The notes beneath the pieces were generated by a model, which was not told the origin of the DNA, did no database searches, and was given only the letters and a program-made list of their open reading frames with translations. A DNA stretch of 64,000 nucleotides, taken from NCBI RefSeq assembly GCF_003058225.1, contig NZ_QBUG01000008.1, forward strand, positions 273,601 through 337,600, read 5' to 3'. Made by a program: the position numbers and the translations under genes. This DNA comes from Promicromonospora sp. AC04. GTDB lineage: Bacteria > Actinomycetota > Actinomycetes > Actinomycetales > Cellulomonadaceae. This document shows positions 42,472 through 50,800 of the stretch, piece by piece (the first letter of the stretch is position 1; every line of letters starts with the position of its first letter).

Positions 42472-42948
42472 GTGAGCATCACCGACCTGGAGTCAGCCGA
42501 CCTGGAATCCGACGCGCTGGGATCCGCCGATCCGGAATCCGACGCGCCGGCCGACGACCCGGCCGACGGGCCCTCGCAGGAGCTGGTGGCGGACGTCTTC
42601 GCGCGCGGGTGCACGTCACGGGCCGCCTTCGACGTCGTCACGTCCAAGTGGGCCTCGCTCGCCCTGCTCGCGCTGGGGGAGGGCAGCTATCGGTTCAACG
42701 CGCTGCGCCGACGCGTCGAGGGTGTGAGCGAGAAGATGCTGTCCCAGACGCTGCAGGCGCTCGAACGGGACGGCATGGTCACGCGCGACGTCGTCACCAC
42801 GATCCCGCCGCGCGTGGAGTACGGCCTGACGCCGCTCGGCGAGCGCGTCGCGGAGAAGCTGCGCGCTCTCGCCGACCTCCTCGAGGCCACGGCTGCCGAG
42901 GGCGCCCTCGGGGAAGCGCCGGCGGGGTCGGACGGGCACCGCGCCTAA
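42472..42948 (+). CDS. HxlR-family transcriptional regulator
   Basis: 158 residues, GTG start. The HxlR winged helix covers about 40-140: CTSRAAFDVVTSKWASLALLALGEGSYRFNALRRRVEGVSEKMLSQTLQALERDGMV and VEYGLTPLGERVAEKL. The N-terminal ~35 residues are an acidic Ser/Asp/Glu repeat (DLESADLESDALGSADPESD). A cysteine, C44, precedes the wHTH in the region where redox-sensing HxlR proteins have one. Likely represses the divergent NmrA/QorB-like gene. Confidence 0.9.
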   Translation: MSITDLESADLESDALGSADPESDAPADDPADGPSQELVADVFARGCTSRAAFDVVTSKWASLALLALGEGSYRFNALRRRVEGVSEKMLSQTLQALERDGMVTRDVVTTIPPRVEYGLTPLGERVAEKLRALADLLEATAAEGALGEAPAGSDGHRA

Positions 42949-42987
42949 AGCCTCGACGACGTGCTTTCTGGGGCCTAGCCTCCGCAC

Positions 42988-43437
42988 ATGGTGAGCATCA
43001 GTACCGAGAGCGCCGAGCAGATCGAGGCACGGCTGGTCGAGGTCATCTCCGAGGCCGAGTTCGTGGTCCATGACGGATTCTGGCAGTTCGAAGAATCAGC
43101 CGTCCCGCCGATACTGACCGCCGAGGTGCTGGCTGTCGTGCGGGACGAGGACGTGTGGAGCAGCCTCGTTCCCGCGCCGACGGATACGGCGCGAAGCGCA
43201 GCGGCCGAACGGTTCGGGCTGTTCTCGTTCCACTTTCCGCACGCCGCCGACAACAGCGGGTTCGTCGGGTGGCTCGCCTCGCACCTGAAGCACGAGCTCG
43301 GCACCGGCGTGTTCGTCGTCTGCGGCAGCAACACGTCGCGCGGCGGGATCTTCGACTACTGGGGCTGCCCGGACAGCCTGCTGGACGAGGCCGTCGCCGT
43401 GGTCGAGCGGCTGCGGTCGAGGGCTGTCGCGACCTGA
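42988..43437 (+). CDS. Hypothetical protein (possibly DUF6196)
   Basis: 149 residues, leaderless by TAGCCT (42976-42981) six bases before ATG. A compact alpha/beta protein (SISTESAEQIEARLVEVISEAEFVVHDGFWQFEE, RFGLFSFHFP, FVGWLASHLKHELGTGVFVVCGSNTSRGGIFDYWGCP). I associate it tentatively with DUF6196; no catalytic motif is evident beyond two conserved-looking cysteines. No operon partner. Confidence 0.72.
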   Translation: MVSISTESAEQIEARLVEVISEAEFVVHDGFWQFEESAVPPILTAEVLAVVRDEDVWSSLVPAPTDTARSAAAERFGLFSFHFPHAADNSGFVGWLASHLKHELGTGVFVVCGSNTSRGGIFDYWGCPDSLLDEAVAVVERLRSRAVAT

Positions 43438-43482
43438 GCCTTCGGCGCCCGCACGACCGGTCCGGGCGCTACGATCGCCCGG

Positions 43483-44307
43483 GTGACAAACCAGGACATG
43501 ATGGGCGAGGCGCCAGGCGGCGCCACGCATGGTGGCGCCGCGCAGGGCAGTGGTGCGCAAGGCAGTGGTGCGCAGGGCAATGGTGCGCAGGGCGGCCCGA
43601 CGTCGGGCGCCGAGCCGGTCTTCTCCCCGGACGCGCACCGGCTGGACCTCGGGCGGGTCGGCGCGATCACGCTCCTGGTCGGCATCGTGCTGACCGGGCC
43701 GCTGGCGTGGGCGTGCGTCCAGGCGGTCGTGACCGACCCGGACCCCGCGGCCAAGGGGATCGCAGGCTTCTTCGGGCTGTTGTTCGGCGGGCTGTGCCTG
43801 CTGTTCCTCGGCAGCTACATGCGGGTGACGCGGCCGCGCGGCATCGTGATCGACGTCGCGGGCATCTGGTTCTGGCACGGCAGGTCGTGGGACCTGATCC
43901 GGTGGACCCAGGCGGCGCGGGTCGGCCTGTCGTACGAGACGCCGCCGGAGCTGCCGACCATCGGCGGGCCCGTCGACCACCTGAAGGCCAAGGTGAGCGG
44001 CTGGCTCAAGGACAAGATCTACGCCGTCCTGCGGGTGACCGACAAGCGGGGCATCGCCCTGGAGATCGTGCCGATGCGCGAGGAGGAGCTGGGCGAGCTG
44101 CCGCGCCTGCTGCGCTACCGCGCCAAGGACCCCGCGCCGACGCCGGGTATGCCGCCCGTGCTGTGGCGCGTGCGGCTGCCCGCGGGTTACCACTCGTTCG
44201 AGAAGTTCGTCGCAGCGGGCGAGCGGTTCGGCGGGCACACGTGGGAGGGCTGGTTCCGCCGGCAGTGGAGCGGCGGCGCCGGGCGCGGGGCGCGCCTGGC
44301 GGAGTGA
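43483..44307 (+). CDS. Membrane protein with cytoplasmic PH-like domain, unknown
   Basis: 274 residues from GTG 43483; TACGAT (43470-43475) seven bases upstream suggests leaderless transcription. The N-terminal 45 residues are a Gly/Gln/Ala repeat (AQGSGAQGSGAQGNGAQG, 15-bp units). Two membrane helices follow (about 58-80 and 92-112), then a soluble beta-rich domain (RGIVIDVAGIWFWHGRSWDLIRWTQAARVGLSYET) resembling bacterial PH-like domains. Function unknown. Its stop sits in a short array in which TGAC recurs three times. Confidence 0.68.
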   Translation: MTNQDMMGEAPGGATHGGAAQGSGAQGSGAQGNGAQGGPTSGAEPVFSPDAHRLDLGRVGAITLLVGIVLTGPLAWACVQAVVTDPDPAAKGIAGFFGLLFGGLCLLFLGSYMRVTRPRGIVIDVAGIWFWHGRSWDLIRWTQAARVGLSYETPPELPTIGGPVDHLKAKVSGWLKDKIYAVLRVTDKRGIALEIVPMREEELGELPRLLRYRAKDPAPTPGMPPVLWRVRLPAGYHSFEKFVAAGERFGGHTWEGWFRRQWSGGAGRGARLAE

Positions 44308-44332
44308 CGGCGGGTGTGACGGCGGGAGTGAC
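44298..44332. repeat. 11/12-bp triplicate copying the stop codon
   Basis: GGCGGAGTGAC, GGCGGGTGTGAC and GGCGGGAGTGAC follow one another; the first contains the gene's TGA stop (44305-44307). Same pattern as the arrays over the pcaC, arsR and luxR stops. Confidence 0.8.
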
Positions 44333-44409
44333 GGGCGACCTGCTCCGGCTTCCCGAGCGTCGTCTTCCCGTGCGTCGGTTCGCCGTGCGCCGGTTCACCT
44401 AGCGCTAGT

Positions 44410-45111
44410 TCACGCGGCGCCGGCGTCGGCCAGGTTGATACCCCACGCCTCGCGGACGAGCTCGCGCCCTGCCTCGGTGACGTCCAGGCCTCGGCCGGAC
44501 CGGTGCCGGGTCACCCATCCGGCGTCGAGGAACCGCGTCCCGACGGCGGAGCCGAGCGCACCCGCCAGGTGCGGTCGGCGCTCGGTCCAGTCCAGGCACG
44601 CGCGCGTCGTGGCGCGCCGGGCGGTGACGGCGCCGTCGACGTCCACGCCCAGCTCGCGTAGGCCGACGGCGCCGGCGTCGGTGAGGGCGAGCTCGTCGCG
44701 GCCGGCGAGCCATCCTGCGTGGACCCAGGCGTCCGTGAGGCTGATGCCGAGGCGTCCCGCGAGGTGGTCGTAGCAGAACCGCGCGGCGGCCAGGTACTCG
44801 GCCCGGCGGCTCCGCCGGTAGCCCGAGACGGGCGCGGCGTCGGCGAGCATGCCGAGGGACTCCAGCGCGGTGGCGACCTCCTGGCCCGCGAGGGAGTAGT
44901 AGCGGTGCCGGCCGGTGGCCCGGCAGGTCACGAGGCCGGCGTCGACCAGGACGGTCAGGTGCTCCGACGCCGTCGACGCGCTCACCCCGGCGGCCAGCGC
45001 CAGCTCGCCCGCGGGGCGGCTGGTGCCGTCCATGAGCAGGTTCAGGAACGTGGAGCGGGCCGGGGTGGACAGCGCCCTGCCCACGGCGGTGAAGTCTCGG
45101 TCCCGGCTCAT
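44410..45111 (-). CDS. ArsR-family regulator
   Basis: 233 residues from ATG 45111, chosen because a minus-strand TACGGT lies six bases upstream. The HTH is near the N-terminus: ALSTPARSTFLNLLMDGTSRPAGELALAAGVSASTASEHLTVLVDAGLVTCRATGRHRYYSL. The remaining ~140 residues are an extended helical domain with CYDHLAGRLG and RACLDWTERRPHLAGALG. This type often pairs with OsmC, alkylhydroperoxidase or heme-oxygenase-like genes and here is divergent from an OsmC gene, its likely target. Confidence 0.9.
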   Translation of the reverse strand: MSRDRDFTAVGRALSTPARSTFLNLLMDGTSRPAGELALAAGVSASTASEHLTVLVDAGLVTCRATGRHRYYSLAGQEVATALESLGMLADAAPVSGYRRSRRAEYLAAARFCYDHLAGRLGISLTDAWVHAGWLAGRDELALTDAGAVGLRELGVDVDGAVTARRATTRACLDWTERRPHLAGALGSAVGTRFLDAGWVTRHRSGRGLDVTEAGRELVREAWGINLADAGAA

Positions 45112-45117
45112 CGACCG

Positions 45118-45169
45118 ACCGTACGGCGGGGACATTTCGGCGTCCACCGAAGCGTCCCGGGCCTACGGT
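45118..45169. promoter_or_regulatory. Divergent leaderless promoters with identical -10 TACGGT
   Basis: TACGGT on the minus strand (45118-45123) and on the plus strand (45164-45169), each six bases before its start codon (45111 and 45176). Only 46 bp separate the two transcription starts' -10 outer edges, so one bound ArsR dimer could cover both. Confidence 0.65.
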
Positions 45170-45175
45170 CCAGCC

Positions 45176-45634
45176 ATGACCTCCTACCCCTATGTCACCC
45201 GGCTGCACTGGGCCGGTTCCACCGGCGCCGGCGTCCGCTCCTACTCGCGCGACCACGTCGCCGTCGCGCCGCCCGCGACCGCCGTGGTCGAGCTGAGCGC
45301 GGACTCGGGCTTCCGTGGCGACCCCGACCGGCTCAACCCCGAGCAGCTTGTGGTCATGGCGGCGGCGTCGTGCCAGATGCTGTCGTTCCTCGGCGCCGCC
45401 GCCCGCGCCGGGACGGACGTGCTGGCCTACGACGACGAGGCCACCAGCCACCTGGACCTGACGGCGTCGCCCGCTCGCCTCACCGCGATCCGCCTGGCCG
45501 TGACCGTCCAGGTCGCCGCCGGGACCGACGAGGGCCTGGTACAGGAGCTGGCCGAACAGGCCCACCGCAGCTGCTACGTCGCGAACTCGCTGTCCGTGCC
45601 CGTCGAGGTCACCACCGCGGTGACGTTCGGATGA
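45176..45634 (+). CDS. OsmC/Ohr-family protein
   Basis: 152 residues with the OsmC fold: VTRLHWAGSTGAGVRSYSRDHVAVAP, LNPEQLVVMAAASCQMLSFLGAAARAG and VQELAEQAHRSCYVANSLSVPVEVTT. Both redox cysteines are present, in AASCQM and RSCYVA, consistent with thiol-dependent (organic hydro)peroxide reduction. Leaderless by position. Coupled to the following ACT gene (ATGA overlap) and divergent from ArsR. Confidence 0.9.
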   Translation: MTSYPYVTRLHWAGSTGAGVRSYSRDHVAVAPPATAVVELSADSGFRGDPDRLNPEQLVVMAAASCQMLSFLGAAARAGTDVLAYDDEATSHLDLTASPARLTAIRLAVTVQVAAGTDEGLVQELAEQAHRSCYVANSLSVPVEVTTAVTFG

Positions 45635-46050
45635 GCGCCACCATGCAGGATCTCGAGATCACTCTGCCCGACCGCCCCGGCGCCCTGGCGGACCTGGGGC
45701 AGGCCCTGGGCGAGGCCGGCGTGAGCCTGGAGGGCGGCGGCGTGTTCACCCATCAGGGCCGCGCCGTGGCGCACTACCTCGTCGACGACGGCGCCCGCGC
45801 GCTCCAGGCGGTCACCGCGGCCGGCCTCGGTCCGGCCGCCGTGCGCGATGTGATCCTGACCCGGCTGGACCAGGAGACACCGGGCCAGCTCGGCGCGCTG
45901 GCGCGGCGGCTGGGCGACGCCGGGGTGAACGTGCTGGTCCAGTACAGCGACCACGTGGGCAACCTGGTGCTGCTCGTCGCCGACGACGACGTCGCGGCCT
46001 GCCGGGAGATCGTCGCGAGCTGGGGGAGTCGCCGGCTCAGCGCGCAGTGA
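45631..46050 (+). CDS. Tandem ACT-domain protein
   Basis: 139 residues: two ACT-like beta-alpha-beta units (QDLEITLPDRPGALADLGQALGEAGVSLEGGGVF and ILTRLDQETPGQLGALARRLGDAGVNVLVQYSDHVGNLVLLVADD). ACT domains bind small ligands, usually amino acids; here no catalytic domain is attached. ATG overlaps the OsmC stop, so the two are co-translated. Its 3' end overlaps the convergent SDR gene by 14 bp. Confidence 0.85.
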   Translation: MSATMQDLEITLPDRPGALADLGQALGEAGVSLEGGGVFTHQGRAVAHYLVDDGARALQAVTAAGLGPAAVRDVILTRLDQETPGQLGALARRLGDAGVNVLVQYSDHVGNLVLLVADDDVAACREIVASWGSRRLSAQ

Positions 46051-46882
46051 CGCCGACCAGCTCCGCCGAGCGCTCCCAGAGGCGGCGCGCGAGGTCGGCG
46101 TCGCGCGCCTGGGGGTTGACGCGGCGGGCGATGCGGCCGCCCTCGTAGTATGCGCCCGACTGCCAGTCGACGCCCGGTTCCGTCTGCGCGAACCGGACCA
46201 GCTGCGCGGCGCCCCTCTCGGGCGTTGTCAGGACCAGCTTGCCGATCCGGCTCTGGTAGAGCGGCCGGAAGAAGCTGGTGCTCTCGGCGCCGAAGTTCGT
46301 CGCGACGCCGCCGGGGTGGAAGGCCGCCGCCGACAGGCCCTGGTCGTGGAAGCGGCGGTGCAGCTCGACGGTGAACAGGATGTTCTCGAGCTTGGCCGTG
46401 CCGTAGGCGAGGTGCGGCGTGAAGTCCCGGTCGTGGTCGAGGTCGTCCACGTCGAGCCTGCCGAAGAGCCGCGCCCCCGCGCTCGACGTCTGGATGGCCG
46501 CGGCGCGGCTCGCCAGCAGCTTGTCCAGCAGCAGGCTGGTGAGCAGGAAGGGTGCCAGGTGGTTGACCTGCACCGTCCGCTCGAAACCGTCGACGGTCTT
46601 GGTGCGGTCACCGAGGATGCCCCCGGCGTTGTTGGCCAGGACGTCGATCCGCGGGTAGGCCTCGTCGAGCTCGGCGGCCAGGCGGCGCACGTCGGCGAGG
46701 CTGGTGAAGTCGGCTACGAAGTGGTCCGCGGACAGCTCGCGGGCGACCTTCTCGGTCTTCTCCGGTGAGCGTCCGACGACGGCGACGCGGTGGCCGGCCG
46801 CGGCGAGGGCGCGGGCCGCGGCCGCGCCGATCCCGTCGCTGGCGCCGGTGATGACGATGGTCTTGGGCGAAGGGGTGTCCAT
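46037..46882 (-). CDS. Short-chain dehydrogenase/reductase
   Basis: 281 residues from ATG 46882. Classical SDR: NAD(P) motif TGASDGIGAAAARALA, NNAGG, a serine in IQTSSAGARLF, and the YxxxK pair in LAYGTAKLENILF. The C-terminal half resembles retinol-dehydrogenase/WWOX-like SDRs. Longer N-terminal extensions in frame are Cys/Gly repeats overlapping the operator and are unlikely. Divergent from a TetR gene with paired TGTGNCACA palindromes between, so probably its target. Confidence 0.9.
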   Translation of the reverse strand: MDTPSPKTIVITGASDGIGAAAARALAAAGHRVAVVGRSPEKTEKVARELSADHFVADFTSLADVRRLAAELDEAYPRIDVLANNAGGILGDRTKTVDGFERTVQVNHLAPFLLTSLLLDKLLASRAAAIQTSSAGARLFGRLDVDDLDHDRDFTPHLAYGTAKLENILFTVELHRRFHDQGLSAAAFHPGGVATNFGAESTSFFRPLYQSRIGKLVLTTPERGAAQLVRFAQTEPGVDWQSGAYYEGGRIARRVNPQARDADLARRLWERSAELVGVTAR

Positions 46883-46917
46883 GTGACACAGAATGCAACG
46901 TGTGGCACAGTGTGTCA
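46882..46917. promoter_or_regulatory. Twin TGTGNCACA operators between SDR and TetR
   Basis: TGTGACACA (46882-46890) and TGTGGCACA (46901-46909) are 9-bp palindromes centred 19 bp apart, followed by TGTGTCA (46911-46917), which also pairs with TGACACA. Arrangement fits two TetR dimers on one DNA face. Confidence 0.6.
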
Positions 46918-46974
46918 ACAACGGCGCGTCGTGTAACCTCGTCGCACCATGGACCGGATCGCGGACAGGCACGC

Positions 46975-47616
46975 ATGAACCACCAGCGCATGAACCACCA
47001 ACGCACGAACCAGGCACGCACCGGACTCAGGGAACGCACGCGGCGAGCGATCCAGAAGGAGATCACCGAAGCCGCAGAGCGGCTCTTCGTCGAGCGCGGG
47101 TACGAGGCCACGACCATCGGGCACATCGCCGAGGCCGTCGGCATGTCCCGCCGAACCCTCTACCGGTACTTCGCGACCCGGGAGGACATCGTCCTCGGCA
47201 AGCTGGACCTCGTGGCCGACGACCTGCTCGCCGCGCTGCGCTCGCGGCCCGGCGACGAGCCGCTCTGGACCTCCCTGCGGCACTCGTTCGACCTGCTCGT
47301 CGCGCACTTCGACGACGTATGGAAGGTCGAGTTCGCGGAGCCCATGCAGCGCATCATCTTCGGCACGCCCGACCTCCTCGGGCGCTACCTGGAGAAGCTC
47401 GAGCGGATGCAGGGCGCGGCCGAGCTGGTCGTGCGCGAGCGGGCTGAGACCACAGGCACCCCGTGGGCCGACGACGACCCCACTCCGCGTGCCGTCGTCG
47501 GCGCGGCATTCGGGTGCCTCGTGGCCGCCCAGCACGCGTGGTTCGCCGGCGGCGCCAAGGAGAAGTTCGGCGTCATGATCGACCGGGCCATGGCCGCCGT
47601 CGTGCCCCGCGACTGA
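46975..47616 (+). CDS. TetR-family regulator
   Basis: 213 residues from ATG 46975. The HTH is RRAIQKEITEAAERLFVERGYEATTIGHIAEAVGMSRRTLYRYFATREDIV. The C-terminal domain is helical with FEVWK-like packing (HFDDVWKVEFAEPMQRIIFG). The N-terminus begins with tandem MNHQR-MNHQR-TNQAR, a 15-bp repeat that supplies two possible starts (46975 and 46990). Probably controls the divergent SDR gene and itself. Confidence 0.9.
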   Translation: MNHQRMNHQRTNQARTGLRERTRRAIQKEITEAAERLFVERGYEATTIGHIAEAVGMSRRTLYRYFATREDIVLGKLDLVADDLLAALRSRPGDEPLWTSLRHSFDLLVAHFDDVWKVEFAEPMQRIIFGTPDLLGRYLEKLERMQGAAELVVRERAETTGTPWADDDPTPRAVVGAAFGCLVAAQHAWFAGGAKEKFGVMIDRAMAAVVPRD

Positions 47617-47835
47617 GGCGCGCAACGCGCACCGCGCGATGTCAGGGCGACCCCGGCCGCGCTGATTTCGCCCAGTTTTCCGCTGGGCTCGCGGGGCTCT
47701 GACCTGCGCAATTACCGCCCCCTAAATGCATACGTATCGGTAATGCGGGATAAACCAGTTGTCGGACCCCGTCCAGTCTGATCACACTCGTTGTCGGGTA
47801 ACTGCTCAGGAAACACACCAACACGGGGGTTGGCG

Positions 47836-50800
47836 ATGTCCGAAGCACGTGCGCACCACCTTGCGATCACCTGGCTGGAACGGCGCTGGCTGGCGGTCGC
47901 GATAGCCGTCGGGTTCTCGGCATCGCTGCTGATCGCGGTGGCGCCGTACGAGCCCGCCGAGGCGGCCTCGGTCCCGCAGGCCACGGCGGGCGAAGGGCCC
48001 GCCGACCGGCCGATGCCGGACGGGGTGCGGCGCTCCACCGCCTACGCGGAGGACGAGCGCCCGCCGGTGGTCCCGGAGGCCGTGCCGGCCGGCGGCGAGC
48101 CCGCCGAGGTCGCCGCGAGCGAGTGGCGCACCCTCACGTCCGAGACCCGCGCGTTGGAGGCGGCCGCCGGCTTCGCCGGCATCGACCTGCGCCCGGGCTT
48201 CCTGCTCGGCGACACCTCCCTGGTCCTCTACTTCGACGAGGGCGACGTCGATCCGGACTGGACCGCCGCCGTCGTGCGGCTGTACGAGGGGGACGACCAG
48301 ACCGAGCAGGAGTCGGTGCGGCTGACCCGCGCGGAGCTGGAGGGTCCGCGGTTCTGCGGCGACGCGGACTTCTGCCGTTCCTTCGGGCGCGACGACGGCT
48401 GGGAGCTCGACCCGGACAAGCGCTACTTCGTGACGGTGGCCGCCGTGCTGCCGGGTGGCGACGAGGTCGTCTCGGAGCCCTCGGGCGCGTCCCGGCCGCG
48501 CGCGACGATCCTGCCGCCCAGGATCCCGGACGACCAGGCGGCGGGCTGCGGGTGCGAGAACGCGCTGGCGCCGACCGCCGTCGGGCAGGCGCAGCGGGGC
48601 GTGGGCGTCAACACGGGCACCGGCGCGTTCGTGCGGGTCGAGCGCGACATGCAGATGGCCTCGTTCGGGATCCCGTTCGCGAGCGCGCGCACCTACTCCT
48701 CGGCGAACAACCGGCAGGGCCCGCTCGGCGTCGGCTGGGCGTGGTCGTACGACATGCGCGTCACGCAGACGGACGACGGCGTCATCGTGCGCGCCGAGGA
48801 CGGCGCCGAGGCGGTCTACACCCCGGACGGCGACGGATACACCCGCCCGCCGGGCGTGCGCTCGAACCTGAGGCGGGACGGCGACGGCTGGGAGCTGGTC
48901 ACGCCGAGCCAGGTGACCTACAGGTTCGGGGCGGCCGGCCGGCTCGACGCCGTGCTCAGCCCGCGCGACGACGGCGTCCGCCTGGCCTACGTCGAGGCCG
49001 ATGACCGAGGCGATGGGGGCGGCAGGGACGAGGACCGCGACGAGATCAGGATCACCGACGCCTCGGGGCGTACGGCCGTCGCCTACCTCGAGGACGGGCT
49101 GATCAAGAAGCTCGCCCTCCCGGACCGCCGCCAGGTGCGCTTCGAGTACACCGACGGCCTGCTCACCAAGGTCAAGGACGCGCGCGGGAACCTGTGGCAG
49201 TACCGGTACGACGCCGAGGGCCGACTCGCCCAGGTGATCGACCCGCACGAGGTCGTCGCCGTGCACAACGAGTACGGCATCGGCGGCCGCGTGGTCACGC
49301 AGCGCGACGGCGTCGGCGCCGAGATGTCCTTCGCGTGGGACGCCGGGAAGCAGGAGGCGCGCACCACCGACGCGGACGACATCTCGGTCTACGACGGCTA
49401 CCGCGGCAACGTGCTGCTCTACAGCCAGCGCAGCACCGGCGACGCCGACAACCACCGCTACAACCGGCGCCTGGACCGCAACCTCGTGGTCAACGGGAAC
49501 CAGTTCCAGCACGTGGTGCGGTTCGACGCGCAAGGCAACCCGACCCAGGCGGTGGCGCCGCAGGGCTTCGACGAGAAGGCGAAGTACGACGACCGGAACA
49601 ACCCGATCGAGTACACGGACGCCAACGGGAACGTCTGGAAGAACACGTACAACGAGTTCAACGAGCTGGTCCGCAGCGTCGACGCCGAGGGCAACGACGT
49701 CAGGCACGTCTACGACGACCGCGGCCTGCGCACCTCCACCACCGACCAGCGGGACAAGGTCACGCGGTACGAGTACCTGCCGGACGGCGAGGAGAACGCC
49801 GGGCTGCTGTTCGCCGTCGTCTCGCCGGAGGGGCGCCGCACCGAGAGCTTCTACGACAAGACCGGCCGGCAGGTCGCGCAGACAGACCCGCGCGGGACCG
49901 CCGACCCGCGCCAGCGGCGGCACTACACGACCGAGACGAAGTACGACGAGCAGGACCGTGTGGTCGAGGTCGAGGAGCCCGGCAAGCACCGCGGCTGGCG
50001 CACCGTGTACGACGACGTCGGCCGGCTCGCCGAGGAGATCACGCCCGAGGGCGTCGTCACCAGGACGACGTACCTCGACAACGGCCTGCAGTCGCGGGTC
50101 GAGGGCGGCGGCCGGGTGGTGACCTTCGGGTACACGGACGCCGGACGGCGCGAGTCCGAGAGCGTGCGGATGAAGGGCGACGACCTGACGACGTCGTACA
50201 CGTACGACGCGAAGGGCCTGGTCAAGACGGTGACCTCGCCGCGCGGCAACGTGCCGGGCGCGAACAAAGCCGACTTCACCACCGAGTACTTCTACGACGC
50301 GAACGACAACCCGATCCGGATGCGCATGCCGTACCCGGGCGGCGGGCACACGGACCGGGACATCAAGGTCGACGCGCTGGACCGCACGACGGCGTCGATC
50401 AACGAGCTGAACAAGACCTCCAGCTTCGAGCGGAGCAACACCGGTCAGGTCGACTCGGTAACGGACACCAAGGGCCGTACCACCAAGATGGCGTACGACA
50501 AGAACGGCCGGCAGACGGAGCGGACGGACGCGGGCAACAAGACCACCCGCACGGAGTTCGACGCCGCGGGCAACAAGATCAAGGAGATCTCGCCGACCGG
50601 CGGCATCACCACGTACGCGTACACGGACGACGGCCTGCTCGCCGCGGTGACGGAGCCGCGCGGCAACGTCGCGGGCGCCGACAAGGCGCGGTTCACCACG
50701 CGGTACGAGTACGACCTGGCGGGGAACCGGGTCCGGGAGATCGACCCGCTCGGCAATACGACGTCGACCGCGTACGACGCGACCAACCGGCCCACCGAGA

